In this document: in pieces, positions 14,735-27,500 of the stretch
Layout of the letters: each line of letters begins with the position of its first letter
How positions within the stretch are numbered: the stretch's first letter is position 1
From: Pomphorhynchus laevis
Lineage: Eukaryota > Acanthocephala > Palaeacanthocephala > Echinorhynchida > Pomphorhynchidae
DNA length: 64,000 bases
Assembly (NCBI GenBank): GCA_012934845.2
Contig: WNNJ02002318.1
Coordinates: 1 to 64,000 of the forward strand
Direction of reading: 5' to 3'
Made by a program: the position numbers and the translations under genes
The notes under the pieces: model-generated
What the model was told of the DNA's origin: nothing
Databases searched by the model: none
The model's input: only the letters and a program-made list of their open reading frames with translations

Positions 14735-17162
14735 TTAACAACATGAAGCTGAGAGATAAGCGGACATTTAATTATATTGAAATATTATTATACTAAAACA
14801 TTGTATTTTTTGATGAATGTATTCTAACTTTATGATTTATATCATTCAATGATTGCATTTATATTGTGGCATTACAATAGGAAACGTTTAAGTATTTTAA
14901 TTTAAAAATAATTAGTAAAATTATGGAATATTTCTTGCTAATTGATTATTTTACAATATTATTCAACACGATATTACGATATAAAATTTACAGTATGGAT
15001 AAGTGTAAATTTTTACTTTTGGTTACATTTCAGCACTCGTATTATAAATCTGAAAGAATTTTGCTTCCATTTTTCTACTTATATCAGAACTTTGATGCTC
15101 TTTAGATCAAAACCTTGATATCTAATTTTTACTTTATTGACGTATTAAGCCATTTAATACAGAAATTGATAAACATTTATTTTTAGCACTGTTTCCCGTT
15201 AACGATTGACGTTATAATAGGCGCTTTATTAAAGCGCTAATGTTGATTAAGATTAACTTAGTTTAAAGTAGATAGGCAAATCAAATTTAAAGGTGAAATT
15301 TAGAATTTTTCACTATTTTTAGTAAAAAAACTGTTTCTAAACTTTTTCAGTGGATAAATTGTTTGGAAGCAGACGCGGTGATGACAAGGAGTTTATTGAT
15401 ATTTTGCAGATGTGTACAAATGATGAGCAAATGAATTAAACAAAGAAACATCCTCTTTAACTGTCCAGTTTTAGGAATGGGTTTCTCAAGTGTATCATTT
15501 TACATTGTCCAAGTTAAATGACGTGAAGTTGAATAGAATTGTGTTTATCAAAATTGTTAAATTGCAACTTATCCAAATAGTGGATTAATATTTCTGCATT
15601 ACATACTTATTACAATTTAGTAATTGATAAGGTAAAACAATTTCAAAACCATTTATTATTGAGTACTTGATTAGTGCAAACATCAATATATTAATATTTA
15701 CAACAACATTGTATTTGTGATTAAAAAGAAAGCTAGTGGACAGTAAGAAAATTTATGCATCTTATGATGCCTGTTTTCTTTAATTGGCTCGTATATTCAC
15801 TAGTTAAAAATGTGCTAAACGATACAAACAAATATGGTTTTGAAAAAATAACGTTTTTTGTTTGATAAACGTAAAGTTTCATTAAGGGTGGGAAGACAAT
15901 ATTTCAATAATACTGATTGTAATTATATAGTTTTACTGGAACTAAGAATAAAATCATTTACTTATATTCAACAAAAACAATATTTCCATAGCTAATGCTA
16001 TCATCAGGGTTAAAATTAAATTTAAAATTAAGAAATATTGAATTTTTTCAAATTATAGGAAATTATTTTCTTTTTCGTTACTGTAAAACTATTAAAATCG
16101 AAAATGGAAGGAGATTATAGGGTTAGTGAATTGAAAATTGAAAATTGTAAAGAAAATTGTAAATTAAATTTAAAATCATTATTAATTTCGGATTTGGTAA
16201 GCTTCAAATATGTCAACGCTTCTCGATGCTCCGGTAGATTAAAATTCTTCAGTATCAATATCGCAAGAGCTTTCTGATTAGGGCAATCAAAACTAATAAA
16301 AAGCGTTATCACGTTATAAAAGATTTAAGATTGTAAGTTTTTAAAAATCAAAATGTGTCGTTAAAGTGAGCACTCTCCTTACGTAAATCCAAATCTTGAA
16401 TTTGACAAACTATAAAACATTGTCATTATCCCACTTCCAAAAGTGTGATAAGAAAACAGAGAAATTTGAAATAAGAAAGCTAAAAACATTCAAATAAGAA
16501 TCATTGAAACAGAAGGTGTTCGGGGTCAATGTTAAATTATCAAAATTGAAATGGCAAGACGCCCCCGTGAGATAGAAAATTTATTGAATTTTCGATTCTA
16601 GCTTGGAATCATCATCAAAAATTGTAAGTAGTTGTTATTATCAAGATAGTTTAAACTGGAATTTAAATTTTTGATCATTAAAATAAGAAACTTGCAATTG
16701 AAATATTATAGAATTTTTACTATTACTAAAGTTTTATTTATATTAATGGGATTAATCATTCAAAAAAGTAAAAAGTTAAAATTCATAATAAGCAAAAGTT
16801 GAAATTAAAAAAATTTAATTTCAAAAAGTTGAAACGAAAGTTTCACTAATTTTACAGTAAAGTATAATGAATTAATAATTTAATGTAATAAATTAATTTA
16901 TTATTAATATTAATAAAGTATATGAATTATAAAACATAAAAGTTTATAATTATAATAAACATTTTAATTATCATAATAAATATGATAATATCAAGATAAT
17001 AATATTATGATAAAGCAAATATCACGTGATCGACAAGCAAATCGATAATGGTAACCGCTGATATAATCAGTGGTCAATCATATTATTATATTTCCTTTTG
17101 ATCATATTTCCTTTTGCCTCATAATAATTATAGTATTGAACAAAAACATATGATTGAAAAGA

Positions 17163-17497
17163 TATGAATATATTAAGAGATCAATGAATTAAAAAATTGA
17201 AAAATTAAAAAATAAATTAAGAGATAAATCAATAAAAACAGGAAACAATTAGCAAATGAATTAGTTGAGAGAAGAATAAAATAAGAGATGAATAAATTAA
17301 ATGAATGAACGAGGAAATGAATAAATTATGAAAGAATAATTTGAGATATTAATTTAGCGATTACTAAACAATGAAATTCATAAATTAAGAAATAAATGAA
17401 TTAAGAGATGCAAAATTTATAAATAAATAAACTTGGAAATCAATAAATTAAGTGATGAATGTATTAAATAATTAAGAAATAAAGAAATGAACAAATT
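17163..17497. repeat. Degenerate ~20-base repeat array (copy 2)
   Basis: Counterpart of 7650-7985 in the second large unit. It borders the patch where the two units differ most. Confidence 0.5.
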
Positions 17498-18241
17498 AAT
17501 TAATAAAATTAATTTATTATTAATAATATATAATAAATTATTAATAATTATTAATAAATTAATAATTAAATAATTAATTTAATTATTTAATTAATAATTA
17601 TATTAATTTATTTATGGTATATGAATAAATTGAGATAAAAAAACTAGTAAATGAATAAATTAATTTGTAGTAAAGTTCTTACACCCACTACTTCACTATT
17701 TAGTATATAAAATATATTAAATATATTATATACTTTGTAGATTTAATGCATTAAACTTAAATTATAATATATATGTATAATGTAAATAAATTTGACATAT
17801 TGTTTAAATTTTTACTCAAAATTGTAAAGTTGTCAATCGAAAACTATATTAGGAAACATTGAATATTATCAACTAAGATAATTAATAAGGATTAATTATT
17901 ATAATAGTATATTTATTAAAATTAATGAAATAAAATAAATGTATTAATAAAATATAATTATAAATTATGTTTTTCCGTTTAAAAAAATTATTTGAGTTTT
18001 TTATTAATGCCATCACGAGGGATACTAGATAAACTTTGAACATTAGCAATGCTCATTTTAAGCTCATTTTATTTATAACACAATATCACATTCAATAAAT
18101 CTTTTAAACCACATGATAATTATTCATAATTTTGATGCATTATTGGTTTTAAAATAAGAGCTATAAATAAATCTTATATCATTTGCATGTTACTGCAAAT
18201 GATTATATCTGCAAGTGATATCGATAGTCATTAAATTAAAA

Positions 18242-18418
18242 GAAAACTATGAATATGGTTGTATACGTGTATTTTTTAATAGTTTCTATAAATATGCGAA
18301 TTGTGATCTTATTAGGGCACGTGCTAACAAAATTATTGATCGTAATATATTGTTTTCTAAACGCATTAATGTCTCAATTAATAAGCTACACATTTTAATT
18401 TTTAATTCTAATATGTAA
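18242..18418 (+). other. Possible coding relic, copy 2
   Basis: Counterpart of 8729-8905. Here an in-frame ATG lies upstream at 18215. Same caveats apply. Confidence 0.2.
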
Positions 18419-20009
18419 ATGTTTCCTGATGATTTTCACAAAAGAATAACCTTGAAACACATACAATGAATAATAAAGTTTGTATTCTTTTATTTACACA
18501 ACGTCGTTATTTTATAATTAATTTTTAAATTATTTTATATTTGTAAAAATATAATCTTTAATTAATTTGTCATCTATAATCGTTATTATTGTTAAAAGAA
18601 TTAGCTTTTTAATTGAAAATTTCAAACTCCCAGCTATTTATTCGGTTCATAAGAGAAAAAAAGATCTTTTACTGTGAAATAATTTAAAATAAAGAAATGC
18701 TTACTTGGAATTTATATTGTAGTACCATTGATATTAATTTCACGTGCAATTTAGATATTTTTCAATTTTGAGTATTAAATAACCTAGATAGTCAGCAAAT
18801 TAAATTATTACAAAATAAGGTTTCAATAAATAGCTCGCTTATTTCCGTTTACGGTTTCTCAATATAATTTTCATATTATCTTGATACCTTTACGATTTAA
18901 TAATCTTACAAAATGGCATCGTAGAATATATACATGCTGTATATTAAATCAATATTCTAAATATTTGCTGTGTATTTTAATGAAATACATTTCATTATAT
19001 AATGAAACAAATACTTTTAATTTATTAGCATATTTTACAATTTTGTTATTTAAATGGTCTGCGGTAATTGTAGAAAGTTCACGAATATATTTTTGGTCAA
19101 AATCGAATTTTAAAATTAAAAACACCGCTTTATCGAATCTGAATTTTGTGATTACACATATTATATTAGAAGTAATATTATATTATATTAATATTATATT
19201 ATATCCCTATATAATTATCATAATTTTATAAAATCTTATAAGATCATGTTGTAATATTGTTATGTACTCGTTTACAAGTAACGATTATATATAAATCTAT
19301 TTTCCACCTGAGAGTTTCAGCATTTTATCACGAATCATGCATCCATCATTCTACTTTGAAGCTCAATAAGCAGAAACCTTTCTAGGGATTTGATTGCTGG
19401 TATCTGTGATGTTTCTCAATATTCAGTTATGTCCGTTTCTTCGTTTACTTATTAGACTATATATAGCCTAATATAAAGCAATTTACCATTGAGATAGACT
19501 CTAAATGAGTCTACAACCATTCACATTGGCTTCCGTTTCGTCTTAATAACGACTCCTTATTAGTGAACAATTTAGGTACAATTTATAATCAGTAAATACG
19601 TTATGTTTACAAATTGCTAAATCAGTAGAATCAATTTTGGAAAAATTACAGCCATGCATTAATTCGTACATTTTAAATTGGCAAATTTGTATTATAAAAT
19701 TATAATTTAATAAAAAAATGTTATTTTAATTAAAATATTATTTAAACTTTTTGAAATTATTTATTCAAATTTACATGTTCAATGGATAATTAAAATGGAC
19801 AATTTTCCATTTTAATGGAAAATTGACTTAAGAAAAATTGATATTTCATACTAAAATAGAAATTCGTGTAATTTCTATTAATAAATAATAAATAATAATT
19901 TATCAAAAATTAATTTACAAATTTACAATCAATTTAATAATATCGATAGTCAAGTATATATTTTTTCAGCCTATAGTTTGAAAACTCAGCGTAAAAGTAT
20001 GTTCATAGT

Positions 20010-21416
20010 TATGCTCCACGCGGCAACTACAATCTATTTTCAAATAAAAATAATTTTCTAAGAAATTATTATTTTTAATAATTTAGTAGTTGCGTTAAAA
20101 TAAATTAAAAAACTATTTGATCCCCAACAAAGAAATTAGTTATCACTCCCCATATAAGCAACAACAGCAGATTTGTACATTGAAATAAAATTAGGATGAC
20201 ATTAAAATGTAAATTTATTTACAATGTAAAATAAAATGTGAGTAAAATATTTTTAGTTGTATATTTTTCAATAAAAGTTATTTAAATATCTGTTGTATCT
20301 AACTACATATAATAATTGTAGTTATCGAATATAGATACAAATACACAAGCACACTCAAAGTTGAAATTTGTTATTTTACTTTATAAAAGAACAATGCTAT
20401 CCGGTGTTAGTTACTATATTACGGCTTAAACCTTGCATTGAATGTGATTAGGTATGTGAATCTCCTTAAATTCATCTTTCATATATGGGCAGATTAATAT
20501 TATCATTTAAGGCCTCCTTACTTTTGGTTGGCATCATTTATCTTCTAATAGGTTACTCCTTTAGAGTATTTATGAAAACACAGAGCCGGATAGACACAGG
20601 TAGAGGAGCGTTAATTTCAATGATTACTAATAATTGATATATTTTTAAGTTACAATATATTACTAATTTACAACTATTAATTATGTATATGCAATCCGAT
20701 TTAAAATATTTATCAGATAACTGAGTCTGTGTATTTTATCTTATATATTAACTAAAAATAAAGATAAATAATTATAAATAATGAATGTTTATATAAGATT
20801 AATAAATTAATGATAAATAAATGATTTGGTGTTGTTTTTCGCAATTAATGGGAAGTATCCACCTTAGTGCATTGCCCATTTGGTAAAATTAAGCCTTTTA
20901 CATGTAAGATAACAGTTGATAAAATACAGACGTAAGCATAATTTTCACCACATTGCATTGATACATTAATTGCATTGAACAAATAATTTTATTTCGATTA
21001 CCATTTATGTATTTGCATTAGCAAAATTTACTTAATTTTTAGCCTCAAGCATTTATTGATTTAGATAAATATATCGCAAACTTGCATCTACAAGAGACGA
21101 TATAGACACTTCACAGAGGAATTTATGTGAACTTTCAAAGAATGAACACATATGTACCATATCATTATTACATTTTTGGTTCCATTACAAATAACTGAAA
21201 ATCAGTGTGTAATACCTTTAGCATTTCTCCAGGTTTGTAGACATTTGAACCAAGATTATATTTGTTGACGTTGCGAAACGTTCACTAATAAACCTTCAAA
21301 TAGTAACTTCTATATTTAGGAAGCTCAAGGTGTTATTGGAGCAAATGCTTTGTTAAAAATATGAAAAGTTATAATTTATTATTGAATAGAACTGTGAACA
21401 CTGAATTGTTTGTAAA
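20010..21416. other. Upstream region of the sushi gene
   Basis: AT-rich single-copy-looking sequence between the tandem duplication and the predicted signal exon. It should hold the promoter and any 5' UTR, but I cannot place a TATA box or start site with confidence. No other gene is visible. Confidence 0.4.
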
Positions 21417-21534
21417 ATGATACACTCCCCTTCTTATTTTGCTTTGAGAGCAAGTCAATTCATCGCAGCTTCCATTCAATGCCAATCACATTCGCTATTA
21501 ATCTTATACATTGTCTTCTTCGAACTCATAGGCA
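21417..21534 (+). CDS. Sushi gene exon 1: signal peptide
   Basis: ATG at 21417 (context GTAAAATGA) starts 39 codons ending in the hydrophobic run SLLILYIVFFELIG. A strong donor (GGCA|GTAAGT) follows at 21535, leaving one base over. That is phase 1, so the A joins GA of the next exon as AGA. Matching phase, hydrophobicity and correct total length support it. Upstream UTR exons are not excluded. Confidence 0.6.
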
Positions 21535-24500
21535 GTAAGTAATTTAAAACATTTAAAGGCTTAATTGTTTTATTATATTGTTTGCTTCTGTTGAAATACT
21601 TTTTTTATGCTGTGAAAATTAAAAAATAAGTGAAATTAATAACATATTCTATATTTAAGCTCATTTTTAATTGCTCTCAGTGCATATTTGTTCACTTTTA
21701 GAATTTTATATGTTAATGCTCTTTGTATTTATTAAATAAACTTTTCAATCACAAAAATTGTTTAAATTATAAAAATTATGTTATAATATATACAATATCA
21801 CACAATACAACCTTAATTGTTTACTTGATAACTTGGGCGGTAGATAATTTAAAGTAAATTGTTACATATATCAATATTTGAAAGTATTTATTTGAAAGTA
21901 TTTAAATATAGAAGCCATCACAAAGGCTTCATTGTGGTTAACTTTACTTTCTCTAAAAAGTAAACTCTTCAATAAACACCATGTAATTTTATATGTTAAT
22001 ACTCTTTATATTTACACAATAAATTTTTCAAATATAAATAATTAAATTATATACCACATATATTTTATTCATCATATAATTAATATTAAATTATTTTAAT
22101 AAATAAAACTAAATAAATTGATATAAATTTAAATACATTAGTTATTAATTAAATTAATAATTTTTTTTAATAATTAAGAATAATTTTAAAATCATTAAGT
22201 CATTATATTATAATGTAATTATTTTTATAATATTTATACCGATAATATAAATGCTAATAATTTAATAATAAAATTAAATTTAAAAACTTGAAAAATAAAA
22301 TGTTTTTAATACCTAGAAATATATAAATACTAATTTAAATTATAATAGATATGTTTCTACAATATGTCACTACTATTTATAGGAAGCTTATTTCTATTAA
22401 ATCGACGCTGGCATTTAAAAAACGGCAAATAAAGTTATATTGAAATATTTGTTAAAACAAAGCTACGTATTTTTTATAGTGCATAGAATACAAATATTTA
22501 AATGAAATTTAACTTATTCATTTTAAGAGCTCATATGTAGTAAAGTAGTTTTTTAAACCTGATATCTTTAATATTTTCTAATACTAAAGCTAAAAATATA
22601 ACGTTTTCGCTTTTATCTTATATTTTATATAAGATATAAGATATCTTATATAAATATCTTGATATAAGATATTTTTTTAGATATATTATATATAATATAT
22701 AATTATATATATTATAGTATATATATTATAATATCGATAGCTGCATTTTCTAGCTATCCTTCGCTTTATTAATTATGATTTTTACTAATTACAAAAAATG
22801 TTTAAATTATAAAAATTATATTATAATATATACGATATCACAATACAACCTTAATTGTTTACTTGATAACTTGGGCGGTAGATAATTTAAAGTAAATTGT
22901 CGAATTCATTGATAAAGTATCTAAATATAAAAGTCGTCACAAAGCCATCGTTGTGTTAAACTTTACTTTTTCTAGAAAGTAAACTCTTCTTATCAATTAA
23001 CTATCAATTAAATCGCAATTAAGTGAATAGCACAGTAATAATAATATTTGATGACTTATTGTTTCATTTTACTTTTGTAGTAACCTAGTTTAAAATATGT
23101 ATCTATTAAATTATTTAAATGATTTTGAAGAAAGCGAATATCATTACATATTGTTGTAATTATTCTTCAAATTTTAAATTTTAAAATTTGAAAGTTAATA
23201 ATTTGTAATTATTAAATTTTAAACTATATTCCTCTACCCAACATAGCAGCGGGGCCAAATACGTGTTAAGGACGTATTTTCTCATATTAAATTTGATTAT
23301 AGACTATCTTATTCTAATACAAAGTATATTATTTATTATCCATCCATAAAAATTTGGCACTCAAGAGTTTAAATTTATTCTTTATATTATTGTGTTGATT
23401 TATATATTTTACTATTTTCTGCTTGATGTTATTTTTATAGTAACCTAGTTTAAAATATGCACCTATTAAATTATTTAAATGATTTTGAAGAAAGCCAATA
23501 TCATTACATATTGTTGCAATTCTTAAAATTTCATTATTTAATGTATTATATTTTATATTATATGGTATGCATGAATGTTCATGCAAAAATATGTTTCTTG
23601 TAAATTAAAATACGTAATTGTTTCTATTTAAAAAAACCTAGTTTTAATTAATGCTTATTTGATGTTCATATTTATATACCTCCTCTTTTTTAAATTTATT
23701 CAGCTATTAAATAAAAATTATTATAATAAAATACGCATATATCATCAATTTCGTAATTTAACGTATAATATTTTATATTATATGGTATGCATGAATAATC
23801 ATGGAAAATATGTTTCTTGGAAATTAAAATATGTCATCTTTACGATATAAATTAAAAGTAGTATTACCACCTATCGAAACACCTTTTATTTGTCTGAATA
23901 TAAATGTACCTTTAGTATTAAATAAATTTTTATTTATCAAAATATTTAAGGATTCTATTAATTCAATTTTATTCGTATATTTATTTTTACTTGAAGATTT
24001 AATTTTTGTTAGATAGGAGGCATAGTAATTATAAAATATATATGTATTTATATTTTCAAATATAAAGAAAAGTAATTTGTCGAAAGCTTCTTTAATATCT
24101 GGTATATATAGCGTACTAAACTCGTAAGTATTTTATATTGAAATTTAATTAAATTTGAAAATCATTTTAAAAGAACCCCGAGCCCGTGCTTTCCTGTTCC
24201 AACGGATCAGCGTAGCCGTTCAGCGGGGAAATGCAGCATGCATAATGGAGAGCATGAGCGAAGGAGAGTCGTCAATGCTGCTTCCGGTAGTAGCGTGATA
24301 TTTCCGTATCTACGTTGGTCCGGCTTGAAGTTATCAAGATAGCACGACATTTGATTAGATTTTTTTTTAATGTAAATATTTCTATTATATTTTTATATTC
24401 TAAATTCATATCAGCTAACATAAAAAATTAATTTTCAATAAATTTTGAAAATTTATTTCTTTTTGTGTGTTCTATATATGTTTTGTAGAATTAATACTGA

Positions 24501-27500
24501 AATAGTATCAATTTTGATTGCCTCACAATAATCTTTATTTTTAGTAATTTGTTAATACTTTAAATTAGTAATTTATTTATTTTGATTTTCCTACAATAAT
24601 CCTTATTTTTTTGGTTGTGATAATAATTTATTAGTAATTTATTAATTTTGATTACATTACAATATATCCAGCTTGAAAAGCCATAATAATATCGATTTAA
24701 ATAATATTGATGTTGTATTTTTTGTTCTTTGGTAAACTTGTATATTAGGTGATAAAATGAACGTACCCTTAGTTATAATGAATATCGATACATTTCGTTG
24801 GAATATCATTATATTTCGTTGAAATATAAATGTATGCTCTGATTCAATTCACTTTAAAGAACTTCACTCTCAATCGTATTATTAAAACACGATATTTAAG
24901 AGGCTCCAGTGAGTGAAAAAATGTAATGAATCAGATGCTTTCATAAAATGATTATATATAGACTAATCATTGTGTAGTGTATACGTTAACATCATATAAA
25001 ATTAAAATGTTTACTTACAAATCGACTTTATTGTTTAATAAAGTCAATAATTTCTACTTTATAATGTAATCTGGAACTCGATTCATTATATCATTAGCAC
25101 AATATTGCTCATAAACGCTTATAATGTTCATAACCATTTATTATTCGATTGAAGCGCAATGGTTAGTGAATTGTACCTTTTGGACCAACATTGAAAATAA
25201 CTTTTTGAAACCGCATTTAGCGGTATATTTTATATTTAACTTATAATGGTATAAAAATGACGAAATAAAATATTAAACATAAAAGAGTTTTCAATTTACA
25301 TTAAAATATTTACAATTTGAGCAATTAGTCCTAATTATGGCATAATTATTAACGTTTAGAGAATAAATCATAATTATAATTTTATGGTATATGCCATATT
25401 GAATATGGCAAATTATGATTACTGACTTAATAATATCATAATTACTTTAAAATCATTTATGTGGAATTGCTAATTTAATGCAAATATCGAAAAAAAAAGA
25501 TTACTCGTTGTTGTAAGTTATATCTAGTGGTTGGTCTACTTGAGGACTGATATTTAAAGTTTTGAAATTTAAAAGTTTTCACCGTTACAAAACAGAATTG
25601 GTCAAAAAAAGTTATTGAATGATAAAGAAAAACTTTGTGTTAAGTCACAGAAATACGAAATGAAATTAAATCCGAGTTTATTATTTTCGGTTCATTTTGT
25701 TCTAGGAAAATGCTTCTCAATCAGCATATCCCAATTTTGTACAGATCCACCTGTATTAATTCCTAATGGAATTGTTTTACATTATGGCACTACAAAATAT
25801 CAATGCTGTGGGTATTTTGGTGATATCACTTATGCATGTAAAAATGGATACGAACTGAGCGGATCACCTACAGTCAAGTGTCATAATTCAAAATGGTCAG
25901 AACTTCCTCGTTGCATAAGTATTTACAGATTGTAAATGATAATTTTATAAATGCCTAATTGCGATTTAGAATTGAAACGATGTGATATACCATTATACGC
26001 TCTTGAAATTGAACACGTAGAAATAATTCGGGAAAGAATAATGGTGGATAAAACAGACATGGATAGTGTGATACCCGGTTCCTTTATTTTAATGAAATGT
26101 AAAAATGATTTTAAATGGCAAAATACTAGCGGTCCACTAAATTTCACATGTCAATACAATGGAAATTGGACCGAACCTCCAATTTGTAAACGTTAGTGCT
26201 ATTTTAAATACGTATTTACGCACAAATTTTTCTGTCAACGATCAAATAAGTTTATAATCAAAAATGGAATTTTAATACTTTTATCAAATCTACTATTTTA
26301 TTTATTAATATCGTTTATATTACAAAGTGAGTTTCTCAACAACGATTTTTTGAATATTTTATCAAACTGAATGAGAATGAACATAAATCTATATAAATTA
26401 GAAATGTAAATAAACTTTTTACATAATATGCACTTGTACAAATTTAATGATTTATACAGAGAAATAGAAAATAAAATCATACTCATATATCATTTAAAAT
26501 GATTTAATAATATGCCATTTATATAAATGATATAAATAAACGTCTCGGCAGTATATCATAAAAAATAAATGTTTTGAAGAAACAAAAAAATATATATTTT
26601 TAAAAATAAAAATGTTTATGTTCAATAAATTGAATTTTTAAGTAAATAACCGTTTACAGGAACAAATTTATAGATTTCAAAATGTTCATTTATTAAAACT
26701 GAATTTAATTGTTATGGAAACAATTATCATTAATTAACTTTATTCTGAACATTGTTTTAATCCTATTAAATAGATTGAAAAATTGAGTATCCTTATTAGA
26801 TAAGTTTACTCAGCAAGGTGCATAGCCAAGTCATCAAATTTTTAATTGTAACAACGACTGTACAAAAAAGCCAATCTAATATTATGAAAACATAAATAAT
26901 AAATTATTTAGAAGTATGCAAAATTTTCTAAATAATTTTTGTATAATTTCTGTTCATATAAAAATCAAGGAACAATGTTAAATCAATATTCATAATTATA
27001 ATGCAAAATATATTTTTACTGATTTAAAATATACGAATTAAATTTTGATACATCAATTTTGAAATTTTTTAAATCTAAAATATTAGATAATTTGGCAGGA
27101 AAAGTATGTACTATATATAATCATATTATAATTATATATAATAATGTAATTAAAATTATTTAATTATCTTATCTGTTTTTCCTGTTTCTCCAATTTCTAT
27201 TGTTGTTACTTTAAATTTTTAATAAATTATATAATTAGTTTTTCTATTAGAAAAATTAAAGAATAATTGTGATTTTTAATCGGTAAAAATATAATTTTAA
27301 TTTTGTTTCATAATCATGAACATTGAGTAATTTTTGTAATATATTATATAATAATTATATTATCTTTGTTGTCTAAATAATTAAAATCTAAAATTATATA
27401 TAATTATATATAAATATATGTAGTTATCTACCTCTGGCTTGGATCTTATATTTTAACGAACACTGAACTGTCTGGGAACACAATTTTAACTTGAGATTAT

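Larger units (their letters stand above)
10492..20009. repeat. Tandem segmental duplication, copy 2
   Basis: Second head-to-tail copy of the 976-10491 unit. Differences from copy 1 are few: single-base changes near 2851, 2890 and 2991 of copy 1, a short indel near 1755, one-base changes near 8587-8765, and a replaced AT-rich patch at 17489-17575. Such low divergence indicates a recent event, or collapsed haplotypes joined during assembly. Neither copy holds a recognisable host gene. Confidence 0.95.

Noticed and set aside
21759-22993. LTRs of a short retrotransposon
   Set aside because: No TG...CA ends, no primer-binding site and no protein-like sequence between the two repeats.
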